Below are positions 31,901-41,473 of a DNA stretch of 64,000 nt, in pieces. Each line of letters opens with the position of its first letter. The stretch's first letter is position 1. The notes beneath the pieces were generated by a model. It ran no database searches. It had not been told where the DNA came from and saw only the letters and a list, made by a program, of their open reading frames with translations. The stretch comes from Littorina saxatilis (Eukaryota > Mollusca > Gastropoda > Littorinimorpha > Littorinidae). A program made the position numbers and the translations under genes. The stretch lies in NCBI RefSeq assembly GCF_037325665.1, contig NC_090246.1:92250479-92314478 (forward strand), in the 5' to 3' direction.

Positions 31901-34900
31901 AGTTGAATTCTGTAATAATTTTGTGTGCATTGTATCCTACCTGCTTGTAGTGGGCCATGTTGGCATCTGCAGATCCATAGTCAAACTTTTGGAATGCATC
32001 AACATTGACACCCTGCACAAACAGAAACGTAATCATAAATGTAAAGGAAATGGAAACAGGGTCTTACATATGCCTCTTTAATAAAAATTAAAAAAGACAA
32101 AAGCCTAACAATGACGATCAGCTTTGAACCAAACAAATCAAGCATAAAACAGATAAGAACAATGGCAGATTGCAAGAGCACTTTCAGCTGAAGAAAAGCA
32201 AAGCGAGTGGTGCATTCAACAATACAAGAGCACTTTCAGCTGAAGAAAAGCAAAGCGAGTGGTGCATTCAACAATACAAGAGCACTTTCAGCTGAAGAAA
32301 AGCAAAGCGAGTGGTGCATTCAACAATACAAGAGCACTTTCAGCTGAAGAAAAGCAAAGCGAGTGGTGCATTCAACATTACAAGAGCACTTTCAGCTGAA
32401 GAAAAGCAAAGCGAGTGGTGCATTCAACATTACAAGAGCACTTTCAGGTGAAGAAAAGCAAAGCGAGTGGTGCATTCAACATTACAAGAGCACTTTCAGG
32501 TGAAGAAAAGCAAAGCGAGTGGTGCATTCAACAATACAAGAGCACTTTCAGCTGAAGAAAAGCAAAGCGAGTGGTGCATTCAACAATACAAGAGCACTTT
32601 CAGCTGAAGAAAAGCAAAGCGAGTGGTGCATTCAACATTACAAGAGCACTTTCAGCTGAAGAAAAGCAAAGCGAGTGGTGCATTCAACATTACAAGAGCA
32701 CTTTCAGGTGAAGAAAAGCAAAGCGAGTGGTGCATTCAACATTACAAGAGCACTTTCAGGTGAAGAAAAGCAAAGCGAGTGGTGCATTCAACAATACAAG
32801 AGCACTTTCAGCTGAAGAAAAGCAAAGCGAGTGGTGCATTCAACAATACAAGAGCACTTTCAGCTGAAGAAAAGCAAAGCGAGTGGTGCATTCAACAATA
32901 CAAGAGAAGAAATGTTGTCCCTAACCTGCACATCTTGTGCTTTCTCTGAGAATTAAGTCACACTTCTACTTACAGAGAATTAAGTCACACTTTTACTCAC
33001 AGAGAAAGAGAATAATCTTCTATAACTTGGGAGTACTGACCTGCGCAAAATGGAGAATGTTCTGGACTGAGGTACCCCCAGGATTGTGTGCAACATACAC
33101 AGGCACACGACTCTGAAAACAGTAAAAAAAAAAATGAGCATCATATTTTCTCTAACATTTCACAATAATAGTCACAGAAGATTCCTGTACATGTTCACAA
33201 AAAAAGGCACGCATTCACCTGCTAATAATTGTGTGTGTTGTTCAGCAATGTTCAACATGTTAATCCAATCAAATTCACTAAAGATCACATTCATTATTTG
33301 TACTTGAACATTTCTCACATTTGATTAGTTTTAATGTGAAAATACCACAAAAGAAATAATCAAACATTCAGTCCTACTGCTTTACTTGGCATCTGGCAGG
33401 GTCTCTTGTCAAAACAAATTAAGCTTCCACATTGTCATTACAAGTTCATGTAACCTGTTTCTGCGACCAAGTGACTCACTTTTGTTCTGGGTATATTCTT
33501 GTTGCCTTTTGATTAATACTAGTTTACAAAACATCTATCGCAATCACCAGTATCCTTCTCTCACCTCATTTAAGTGTGTGCGGTCAAAGCCTCCCAAGAC
33601 AAAGAGCACATTTTCACAGAGGATGTCACTAATGTCACTGCACACATCTCTCGCCAGAAAGTCCATGATTTCGTTGTTGTGTGAAAGAAAATCATATCGT
33701 CCCAGCAGAGCAAATGCTAACTGCACATGACAAAAGATTATTTTCATTTATTAATATTTGTTTTTATTTTTTAGTCTGCTGTTGGGGAAAATGTCTACAT
33801 CCTAAAAAGGTAACAAAGAGTGCATACCCTTATATTGCTATTCTCATAGGCATGTTGGGGTCCTATTGCTACGCTGAAAACGCTATAGCTGTTAATATCT
33901 AGAAATATTACATATCCTTAAATCTACATACACGATGCCTGGCACCCATGCAGCTGCTATCTCCATGGTTATCCCCAAGTCCACTAGGGCAAAACAGATA
34001 AAATAATATCACACATCAAATCAAAGAACAGTGACGATTCACAAATCACTGGCCAAGATTATACATTGGATATGACCATCCCTCCACTTGGTCACATACC
34101 AAAAATCAACACCCTGACTGCATCCTGTGGTGAGTTGGAATTTGTTGACAAATTAATTTCTGAAGAAGGCTCCAGTAAAAAAATTAAACTGTGCACAGAG
34201 AGCACCCAGGCTGTTCATTTTAGGTATGTGACCAAGTGGAGGAATAGTCTTATCCCATGTATAAGCCTGACCAGATCTGAGATGGTGAGGTGACCTGTTT
34301 TCATGAGGCAGAGTGGGCCTTTATAATATACAAACTCCAGAAAGACTGAATACTCTTGCTTTTATTGAGGCAAACTGTCCACACGTGCTCCTTGCCCACA
34401 TGTTTCAGACGCACCCCTCACTAGTGACTGGCCTATAATGTCACGTGAAAAAGTTTGCCTCAATAAAAGCAAGAGTATTCACTCTTTCACAACCCATACA
34501 AACCTGAGTTCTTTTTTAACTGACATGTCGATTTCCATGGCCTCAAACCTCAAAACAAGCAGCTCCCCTGAAACCTGAAATACCTAATGAAAGACATAAC
34601 CAGCACATCAAAGCAGTTTCTAAAGTTGTTTCCCGTAAATACATGATGCAGACATGACACACATTTTATCTCAAACACAAATTAGAAACAAGTCAAACAC
34701 AGTAACAAAAGACTCACAGCAAGCTCATTAGCGAAGGGAGCGAGGAGTCGTACCGGACTCGTAATGTTTCGCACTTTCGTCACTGGAGCCAAGGCATAAA
34801 ATCGCTTGACCATTGCAGCCAGCGTGTGGTTGGAGCTAAATCCTGCAAACCCCATCGCAGTGCCCTGAGAGTGGCCCAGGTAATGCACCTGCTTCACGCC

Positions 34901-36944
34901 AGTAGTCCGCACCACGTGATCTATCATGGCTGGCAGGTCGTACGCTGCCATCTCGTCCCAGCTGCAGGAAAGAAAGTCAGGTTGCAGTCAAACGTATAAA
35001 TTCTCTAACTGGAAGAAGGACTTTTTGCGACTGCAACATCTGTGTTTCTGTGTATGTGTGGAAGGGGTTGGGGGCAGAGGGAGAAGGTAGTGAAGGTTCA
35101 TTCTGCTTCCACTGGGTGCAAACCAACGCTCACATCCCTCTTTTCTCAGCCGAAAGAATCACAAGATATACACATATATCTGAGAGAAGCTAGGAAGTAT
35201 CATTTCTTGGGACCGCTCACTGCGTGGATAGCTAGGATTTGACAAGAGTTGGTAGGCATCACTCTGGAGGTGCTAGCAGTACGAGTAAATATGGCAGCTG
35301 CACAGCTGCCAATCCCATTGGCTGTTTACTGATGACTGCAGAATGTGTAAAATTCTTGCATGTCTAACACATAATTGTTTCACATAAACACCCCCCTTAC
35401 TTGCAAAGCAAGCGGCTACCTGCAAGCAATTCTTGCCTTTATGAAACAGGCGCCTGACCAATACAGAAACCTTCTCTTCTTTATGTTTGTTTGTTTGTTT
35501 GCTGTTTACTTTGTTTGTTGTTTGCTTTTGCCAAACAATAATATTTTCACCTCCATGCCCAAAACTCTTCCTGGTTTGGTTTCAGCGTGGTGTGGTTTTT
35601 GGAGTACATGTTGCCGCGAACGTTGCCGAGCCAGACATCTGCTCCACCATCTGCTAGCAGATAGGCCAGGCTCTCATTGACAAGGTTATCTAGCCAGTTT
35701 GAAGATGACGATTCCAGGCCATGCTGTAAGATGATTACTGGTTTTTCCGCACCTGTAAAACAAATAAATGCATTTTTTTCAAACAAACCAGTTGTCGTCT
35801 TTTTTACATTTAGTCAAGTTTTGACTAAATGTTTTAACATAGAGGGGGAATCGAGATGAGGGTCGTGGGATGAAAAACAAACTTAGGAAGCTAAAAAGAA
35901 TAGACATACAGAAAAGCGTGTAATCCTGCTCAGCGCGACCACTACCGCACTATTCTGCATGGCTTGTCGATTTCACTGCCGTTGCCACGAGCGGTGGACA
36001 GACGAAACTACGAGTATGTGGTCTTTGTGAAAAAACCAGTGCGTTCAGTTTCATTCTGTGAGTTCGACAGCTTGACTAAATGTTGTTATTTCGCATTACG
36101 CGACTTGTTTTTTCTTTTTTTACTTTGAACGCTTCTTTATGAAGAGTAAGAAGATACATTTTTTTCTCCTATGTTTTGAAGGTTTGTTCCAATAACATGA
36201 ATACAGCATGCACAAACCAAACAAGTCGCGTAAGGCGAAAATACAATATTTAGTCAAGTAGCTGCCATTTTTCAGCAAGACCGTATACTCGTAGCATCGT
36301 CAGTCCACCGCTCATGGCAAAGGCAGTGAAATTGACAAGAAGAGCGGGGTAGTAGTTGCGCTAAGAAGGATAGCACGCTTTTCTGTACCTCTCTTTGTTT
36401 TAACTTTCTGAGCGTGTTTTTAATCCAAACATATCATATCTATATTTTTTTGGAATCAGGAACCGACAAGGAATAAGATGAAAGTGTTTTTAAATTGATT
36501 TGGACAATTTAATTGTGATAATAATTTTTATATATTTAATTTTCAGAGCTTGTTTTTAATCCGAATATAACATATTTATATGTTTTTGGAATCAGCAAAT
36601 GATGGAGAATAAGATAAACGTAAATTTGGATCGTTCTATAAATTTTTATTTTTTTTTACAATTTTCAGATTTTTAATGACCAAAGTCATTAATTAATTTT
36701 TAAGCCACCAAGCTGAAATGCAATACCGAACCCCGGGCTTCGTCGAAGATTACTTGACCAAAATTTCAACCAATTTGGTTGAAAAATGAGGGCGTGACAG
36801 TGCCGCCTCAACTTTCACGAAAAGCCGGATATGACGTCATCAAAGACATTTATCAAAAAAATGAAAAAAACGTTCGGGGATTTCATACCCAGGAACTCTC
36901 ATGTCAAATTTCATAAAGATCGGTCCAGTAGTTTAGTCTGAATC

Positions 36945-36988
<44 letters not shown>

Positions 36989-37216
36989 TACACCATACCC
37001 TCGTTTCGATTCCCCCTTGACTAAATATAAAAAGAAAAAATCGACAGCTTAATTATTACCCCTTTTTTGTTTGTGTGTATAATGTGTGCATGTACCATGT
37101 ATCACTGTGTGTCACTCACTGTATGTATGTGACACTGCATGTGTGTGTGTGTGCACACCTGCCTGACTGTATAAGCAATGACTGCAATTCTGAATGTATT
37201 TTATGCGAGAGAGAGA

Positions 37217-37296
<80 letters not shown>

Positions 37297-39944
37297 CAGA
37301 CGCAGTTGCCGAGTTGGTTTATTCATAAGGGCATTGCCCCGTAAGAAGGGGTGTGAACAAAAAATTAACATTGGGGGGTCATTGCATATAATTGCACTGA
37401 ACAGGTGCAAAACAAAGAAAAATGAAAATCGTACAATAATGAATACTACACACCAAAAAAACATTACACTGCACTTAAACTAAGAAATTACAACTTCTCA
37501 ACTTAAAATTCTTCATACAAATACAATGACACATTTCTGACAATAGTTTCTTGAGATGAGGCTAAGAGCAAACTTACTCAAAAAAGGATAGAGAGAGTGA
37601 GCGAGAGAGAGACAGAGACAGAGACAGAGAGCGAGAGAGAGAGCAAATAATACAAATCATATACCTGGTTTGGGATTAGGTTTAAGTCCATGCGGAATTC
37701 GCTGCATGTTGAGGATAAAGCCATCCTTTGTAGTGATGTAGTGATTCTCGCATGGGTACCCTTTGCTGGTGATCAACTGAGTCTATGGAAATGGAATCAA
37801 TTCACTTTATATTCTAAATTATACAAATGTGCGCCTGGCCTATGATGACTGCATGCATATGTTTTTAAAGGCACAGTAAGCCTCCAGTAAACCATCACTG
37901 AGCTCCCCGAGCCTCTACATACGTAGGCTGTTCCATAATTATTTAGAATCTCAGAAACGGAAACACATACCAATAATCTAACCAGGCCATTTTTTAGACC
38001 AATCCTTCCCCAGCCGACACCCAACTGGCCATCCTCTCAAACGATCTTATTAAGGCCTGGGACCATTTGACATCAGCTATACCTTGTATGGCCCTCGTGA
38101 AGGCTCAGACAGAGTCTTCATGGGTCTCTAACCGTGTTTCCGCGGCTATTTCTTGAAATCCGAGAACAGGCTGAACTAGCATGGGGATATGTGAAGAAAA
38201 TAGGGTGGATGCAACCAGCGTCAGTGCTCCCTTTGGTGCCAAGAAATCTGTTGTCGCAAAGGCAGTATACACAGGTGCGTTGTCATGTTACAGCATAAGC
38301 CCTCAAATACCCATGTTTGGACGGTGTTCGTGTCAAGCCTCGAATATTTTCGACCATTAGTGGTGGACACAGCAGTCAGACGTGACTGTATGCCTGTCCT
38401 CAAGAGTCACAGTGTCTAAATGCCTTGATCTAGCGACGAAAGATGCAAACAAAATGTAGGGCTTCTTGTTATTTGAACTTGGCAGGGGTTGGGTCACCTG
38501 GTTAAACACCCGAACAGATGACAGTCGTTTGGTTTCAGGGTGAAACTTATTAACCCAGGTTTCGTCACCAATGATGATATTCCATGTTGATTTGGGCACG
38601 CCATTGCTGATTTTTTCAAGTTTTGTCAGGCAACACTCTGCCCTACCCCTCTTTTTCCCGTCACTGGGTTCATGTGGTACCCAACCGGCAAATCGCATTG
38701 GGGCCATTGCATATTTGTGTAAGATCTTTTCAAATGCAGAGCTTTTAATGCCAAGGGCATATTGCATCTCCCTGATTATAATTAAGTGATCTTCTCTTAT
38801 TATCTGTTCAACAGCACCAATATTTTCGAGGATAACGGATGAAATGAGTAAACCAGGGTGGGTATCCTTTTCGAGGCTCCGTCTACCCGGTTTGAAATTG
38901 CTATACCAGGTTTACAAAGAGCGTTGATCCTAAAACATTTCATCACACTTTCATGAAAATCAGCCTCTTTTAACCCTTATTTTGTAGTTGGTGTAAGTAA
39001 TGGCTCCGAAGTCGCGAATTTGAGCTTTATGGCACAATCTCATACATTGCGCGGTGAGTATCTTCCCGAGTCGACCATATGTAAACGACATAACTTAGGA
39101 ACTTCATTTTTTGTGTCAAGCCTCACGATAGTCTATTATTTGACGGTATGATTTTGTATTTAACGCCATATTGCCAGGAGCCTGGATTCTAAATAATAAT
39201 GGAACAGCCCTCGTACAGTGCAAGCATACTTCCATTTGAACGCTGACCGAATGGGAACATCCTGGCTGCTTTCTGTCGAGAGCGAGACATTTTCAAAGAA
39301 TTTTTGTGTGTGGACAATCCGAACGGACAATCAGGCGCCAGACCTAACTTTTAAAATCTAAATAATATTAATAAATTGACAGGTTGTTACACAAACATTC
39401 TTAAATCATAAAAGAATTCTGTTTTCATCAAGACGAGATCAGTACAATTCAAAGTTTTGAAAGTTGTTCTCATGCGGTGAGTGTATAAATGAAAGGGTGT
39501 TTGTACTGTGTGTAAAAGCCTGACAGTATCTGTGATGGTTTACGGGAGGCTGATTGTGCCTTTAACTGTTTACAGACAAACTGAAACTAGTTTGAATTTG
39601 TGACAATTAAGTTATGGTCTGAATTATCTAAATCCTAGAATATGCTTTGTAAAAGTCATGTGCTTGCACACACGCACGCGCGCGCACACACACCTCCCAC
39701 TGCAAGTCAGAGTCAAGTTTCAACAGTCTTGCATACTCGGTCTCTCTGTCTCTGTTTGCAAGTACTCATTATATCATAAAGACATTATCAGAACAATTAC
39801 CGCACATACCGAATCCATGTACACCTCGGGATCGATGCCTTTATTGCTCCATTTGTTGCCAGGAGCAGACGATACTCCATTCACAACCACTGCAGCTACT
39901 GCGGACAGGAACGAAGCTTGGAACACCATCATGATCATGACCAT
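28946..39944 (-). CDS. Acid lipase 2 (lysosomal acid/gastric lipase family), complete
   Basis: Paralogue of lipase 1 with the same predicted reaction. Coding exons: 39944-39810, 37782-37665, 35752-35551, 34961-34718, 33720-33565, 33112-33041, 32012-31941, 29179-28946; 410 residues. Exons 1, 2 and 4-7 have exactly the lengths of those in lipase 1 (135, 118, 244, 156, 72, 72). I chose ATG 39944 because it yields a compact signal peptide ([20 protein letters not shown]) and equals the lipase 1 exon 1 length; an in-frame extension upstream lacks an ATG. Triad: Ser183 in GHSQG, Asp356 (GGKD), His386 (WEHLDF). Its introns hold the 52-bp minisatellite, a mariner relic and several MITEs, making it 11 kb against 6.7 kb. 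A CLEAR-like box lies at 40022. Confidence 0.95.
29349..30833. mobile_element. pogo-like element with GGTGTCCG subterminal repeats
   Basis: Left end CAGCAGTCCCTCTCATGAAC and right end (complement) CAGAAGTCCCTGCAATGTAC, each followed inward by GGACACC, are flanked by TA (29347-29348, 30834-30835). GCAGGTGTCCG recurs just inside both ends (about 29406, 30751, 30804), as binding-site repeats do in pogo elements. It contains a hAT-like MITE (29635-29882). No transposase frame is recognisable. It sits in the last intron of lipase 2. Confidence 0.6.
29635..29882. mobile_element. hAT-like MITE with 5-bp TSD
   Basis: Ends are CAGGGCCGTAGCA and its exact complement; the duplication ACCAT flanks it (29630-29634, 29883-29887). 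GGCCGGACCA also appears inverted within each end. 248 bp, non-coding. Confidence 0.85.
30836..31225. repeat. GC-hairpin repeat block (CCGGCTTTGCCGG units)
   Basis: At least four short hairpins stand in a row: TACCCGGCTTTGCCGGGTA (30844-30862), CGGCTTTGCCG (about 30865), GCCGGCTTCGCCGG (about 30895) and ACCCGGCTTTGCCGGGT (30911-30927). They are separated by a repeated GAGTGG(T/C)GCAC linker. The block continues into CGCTGCGCGCTGAGAG and ends CACAGACAGACGCACAC...TATATAGATATAG. Interspersed repeat of unknown class. Confidence 0.6.
31366..31832 (+). mobile_element. SINE-C fragment split by a G/C-rich insertion
   Basis: CCTGTAATCCATGGCACAG...GGGTTATAGAAACATGCAT (31366-31407) and ATAAATGGCGAGGTAAAA...GAATGCCGAAGAAG (31735-31828) are consecutive parts of SINE-C. 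Between them lies ~310 bp rich in G-runs (GGGGGGTCTGGGGGGCTTTG) and a C-run near 31690, probably another inserted repeat without resolvable ends. Confidence 0.6.
32174..32901. repeat. 52-bp minisatellite, 14 units, with 5-unit higher-order period
   Basis: Fourteen exact-length 52-bp units (AAGAGCACTTTCAGCTGAAG ... GTGCATTCAACAATAC). Units vary only at two places: CAGCTG or CAGGTG, and CAATAC or CATTAC. The order of variants in units 3-7 repeats exactly in units 8-12, a 260-bp higher-order duplication. Located in the intron between lipase 2 exons 6 and 7, 150 bp from an exon. Confidence 0.97.
34059..34264. mobile_element. TA-flanked MITE with ~42-bp TIRs
   Basis: TCCACTTGGTCACATACC (34083-34100) and GGTATGTGACCAAGTGGA (34223-34240) pair, and the match continues to TTATACAT/ATGTATAA at the outer ends. 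TA at each edge suits a Tc1/mariner-type MITE. Confidence 0.75.
34348..34480. mobile_element. 133-bp MITE with perfect 29-bp TIRs
   Basis: 34348-34376 (GAATACTCTTGCTTTTATTG...) is exactly repeated in inverted form at 34452-34480. ACT flanks both sides (34345-34347, 34481-34483). A diverged relative is at 13853. Confidence 0.85.
35800..36110 (-). repeat. ~830-bp repeat family, copy 3, internally deleted, reverse strand
   Basis: Contains both termini (TTTTACATTTAGTCAAG on one side, CGCATTACGCGACTTGTT on the other) but lacks most of the interior. Sits 110 bp from copy 4 in inverted orientation. Confidence 0.8.
36221..37033 (+). repeat. ~830-bp repeat family, copy 4
   Basis: Nearly identical to copy 1 over its whole length, including CCACCAAGCTGAAATGCAAT and the (CA)n run (about 36953-36983); the first arm of the terminal hairpin is missing. 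Confidence 0.85.
37207..37294. repeat. (GA)n microsatellite
   Basis: About 44 GA units with one GG interruption, in lipase 2 intron 2. Confidence 0.97.
37869..39561. mobile_element. TTAA-type element carrying a mariner insertion
   Basis: Ends AGGCACAGTAAGCCTCC and its near-complement are flanked by TTAA (37865-37868, 39562-39565). The right side continues with AAGCCTGACAGTATCTGTGATGG, as in the intact relative at 50404-51146. TTAA target sites occur in piggyBac and Kolobok; no transposase is present, so the superfamily is open. The mariner at 37922 was inserted later. Confidence 0.75.
37922..39213 (-). pseudogene. Mariner-like element with degenerate transposase
   Basis: TIRs GGCTGTTCCATAATTATT and (complement) GGCTGTTCCATTATTATT, with TA at 37920-37921 and 39214-39215, enclose 1.29 kb. 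On the minus strand, 38767-38357 reads as a mariner transposase middle: helix-turn-helix-like N-terminal sequence, [13 protein letters not shown], and the second catalytic-Asp motif [16 protein letters not shown]. The third motif [16 protein letters not shown] appears near 38290 in another frame. Stops and frameshifts break the gene, so it is dead. Lies in lipase 2 intron 1, antisense-neutral to splicing. Confidence 0.88.
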
Positions 39945-40140
39945 GATGGTGGTGTATTCACGCGAAACCGAAACTTGCCTCACAATCACATCCGCAAAAA
40001 ATCGAGCAGGCAGCTGACTTTGTCGCGTGACTAGTTTTGTGCCGTTTCATCCGTCCGGCGGCCGTGTTCTCGCGACTTTTTGGGCGGAGACTTCTGATAT
40101 AGGTTTTCCTTTTCCAAACTAAATGGCGATAGCCGTGGAG
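39945..40140 (-). promoter_or_regulatory. Lipase 2 promoter region with CLEAR-like box
   Basis: GTCGCGTGAC at 40022-40031 differs by one base from the CLEAR palindrome GTCACGTGAC bound by TFEB/MITF factors that control lysosomal genes. It lies about 80 bp above the chosen ATG, in a GC-richer stretch (CCGTCCGGCGGCCG). Function is inference. Confidence 0.35.
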
Positions 40141-40888
40141 CGATGATGATCAGAAGCTCTCCGCCATGCTTGCAGGCGAGCTATAAATAGAACAAGGCGG
40201 TTGACAAAAATGTGTCAAGGCCAGCGACCTTTGCCCCATGCTTTTGTTTTCCCCGACACAGGCGTGTGAATCAGCAATTTCAGCGTAAAAACCGTTATCT
40301 GCGCCATCTACTTTTTCCTCTTTATTTGGGTTTAATTTGTGTGCAGCAATAATTATGTGGTGTTTCTTCAAAACAAATGTTGTTTCATAACATTAACTAG
40401 AACAAAGGATGCTGAGTAACATTCCCAAAAACTAATACAATGTACATTCTATCTTTCTTAAATTAAAAAGATGCAAGCTTCTGAATGCACAACGATCAAG
40501 AACCCAGGTTTTGGGGAATTCAACTCAGAAGGAATGGGACTTACAGAAACTGTGCACAGAGTTGTAGCCAAATCACCTGAGCTTTCATAATTTCACAAAA
40601 CCATTTGGTATGTGGATTAATTTGACCCTAGGGAATCCAAAAGGCTTCAATGTTTGCCTGCCGATGGCTTCAGCAGGTAATTCGAAAGTGTATTGTGCAA
40701 CTAATGTCACCTTTCCCTACATGCTGTCAGATACCAAGGAGAACAATATCCTGCACAAACCTTACTTATTAAGTGAACCTGCTGGTCATAAGTGGCTTGG
40801 CTAATCACGAAAATAGCTGCATCCCCTATAATCCCTCAAAGATACACCACAGAGAGGGGGAGAGGTGCTGAACTTTTTAATGAAGAGA
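40141..40888. other. Upstream of lipase 2, no recognised feature
   Basis: Mostly unique-looking AT-rich DNA between the lipase 2 promoter and the hAT-like MITE at 40889. Confidence 0.4.
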
Positions 40889-41257
40889 CCAGACCTGGGA
40901 ACCCCTGTTTTGCATTTGGTGTATTCTCAAACCAACTTGGTGTATTTTCAGGCAAATGAGCATACGTACCCCGCACAGCATTTGAACATCTATGATTCAA
41001 ACATGCTTCACACGTGTCCGTCGCACCCTTAATTAGGTTTACTAATACATTCAAAACAAATACTTCTATCAATGTTTACTCTCCACAACTGTGATCATGT
41101 GCCAAAATAGTGGATCGGCTTTGGGATATGCTTGTGAAGAATAGTAGTGAAGGAATTTTTCTCGTGATATTATTTTTCAACTGAGTGTACTGATCGTATT
41201 CTAGACAATCATGCGTACAAAATACAGCCAAATCATATCGGTTCCCTGGTCCGAGAG
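40889..41257. mobile_element. hAT-like MITE of the CAGACCTG family
   Basis: Left part CAGACCTGGGAACCCC...TTGGTGTATT aligns with the left end of 48085-48990. The right part GCGTACAAAATACAGCCAAATC then GGTTCCCTGG matches its right end. About 370 bp, diverged, no TSD clear. Confidence 0.6.
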
Positions 41258-41414
41258 GCTTCTACGAGCCAACTGCTGTAGACATGTACGAACAATTTAA
41301 CAACTGATCTGTACAAACCAGAACTTAGTATATCCTGAGAACTTGAATGCATGATTATGGCAGTTAGTCTTTCAAATTTAACAATGCAGTGTTAAGGGGT
41401 GTAGCTAAGTTTAG

Positions 41415-41473
<59 letters not shown>

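Noticed and set aside
32174-32901. CRISPR-like array
   Set aside because: Units are contiguous with no spacers, and the host is an animal; it is a minisatellite.
37178-37483. Arg/Glu-repeat open frame
   Set aside because: Produced by the (GA)n microsatellite.
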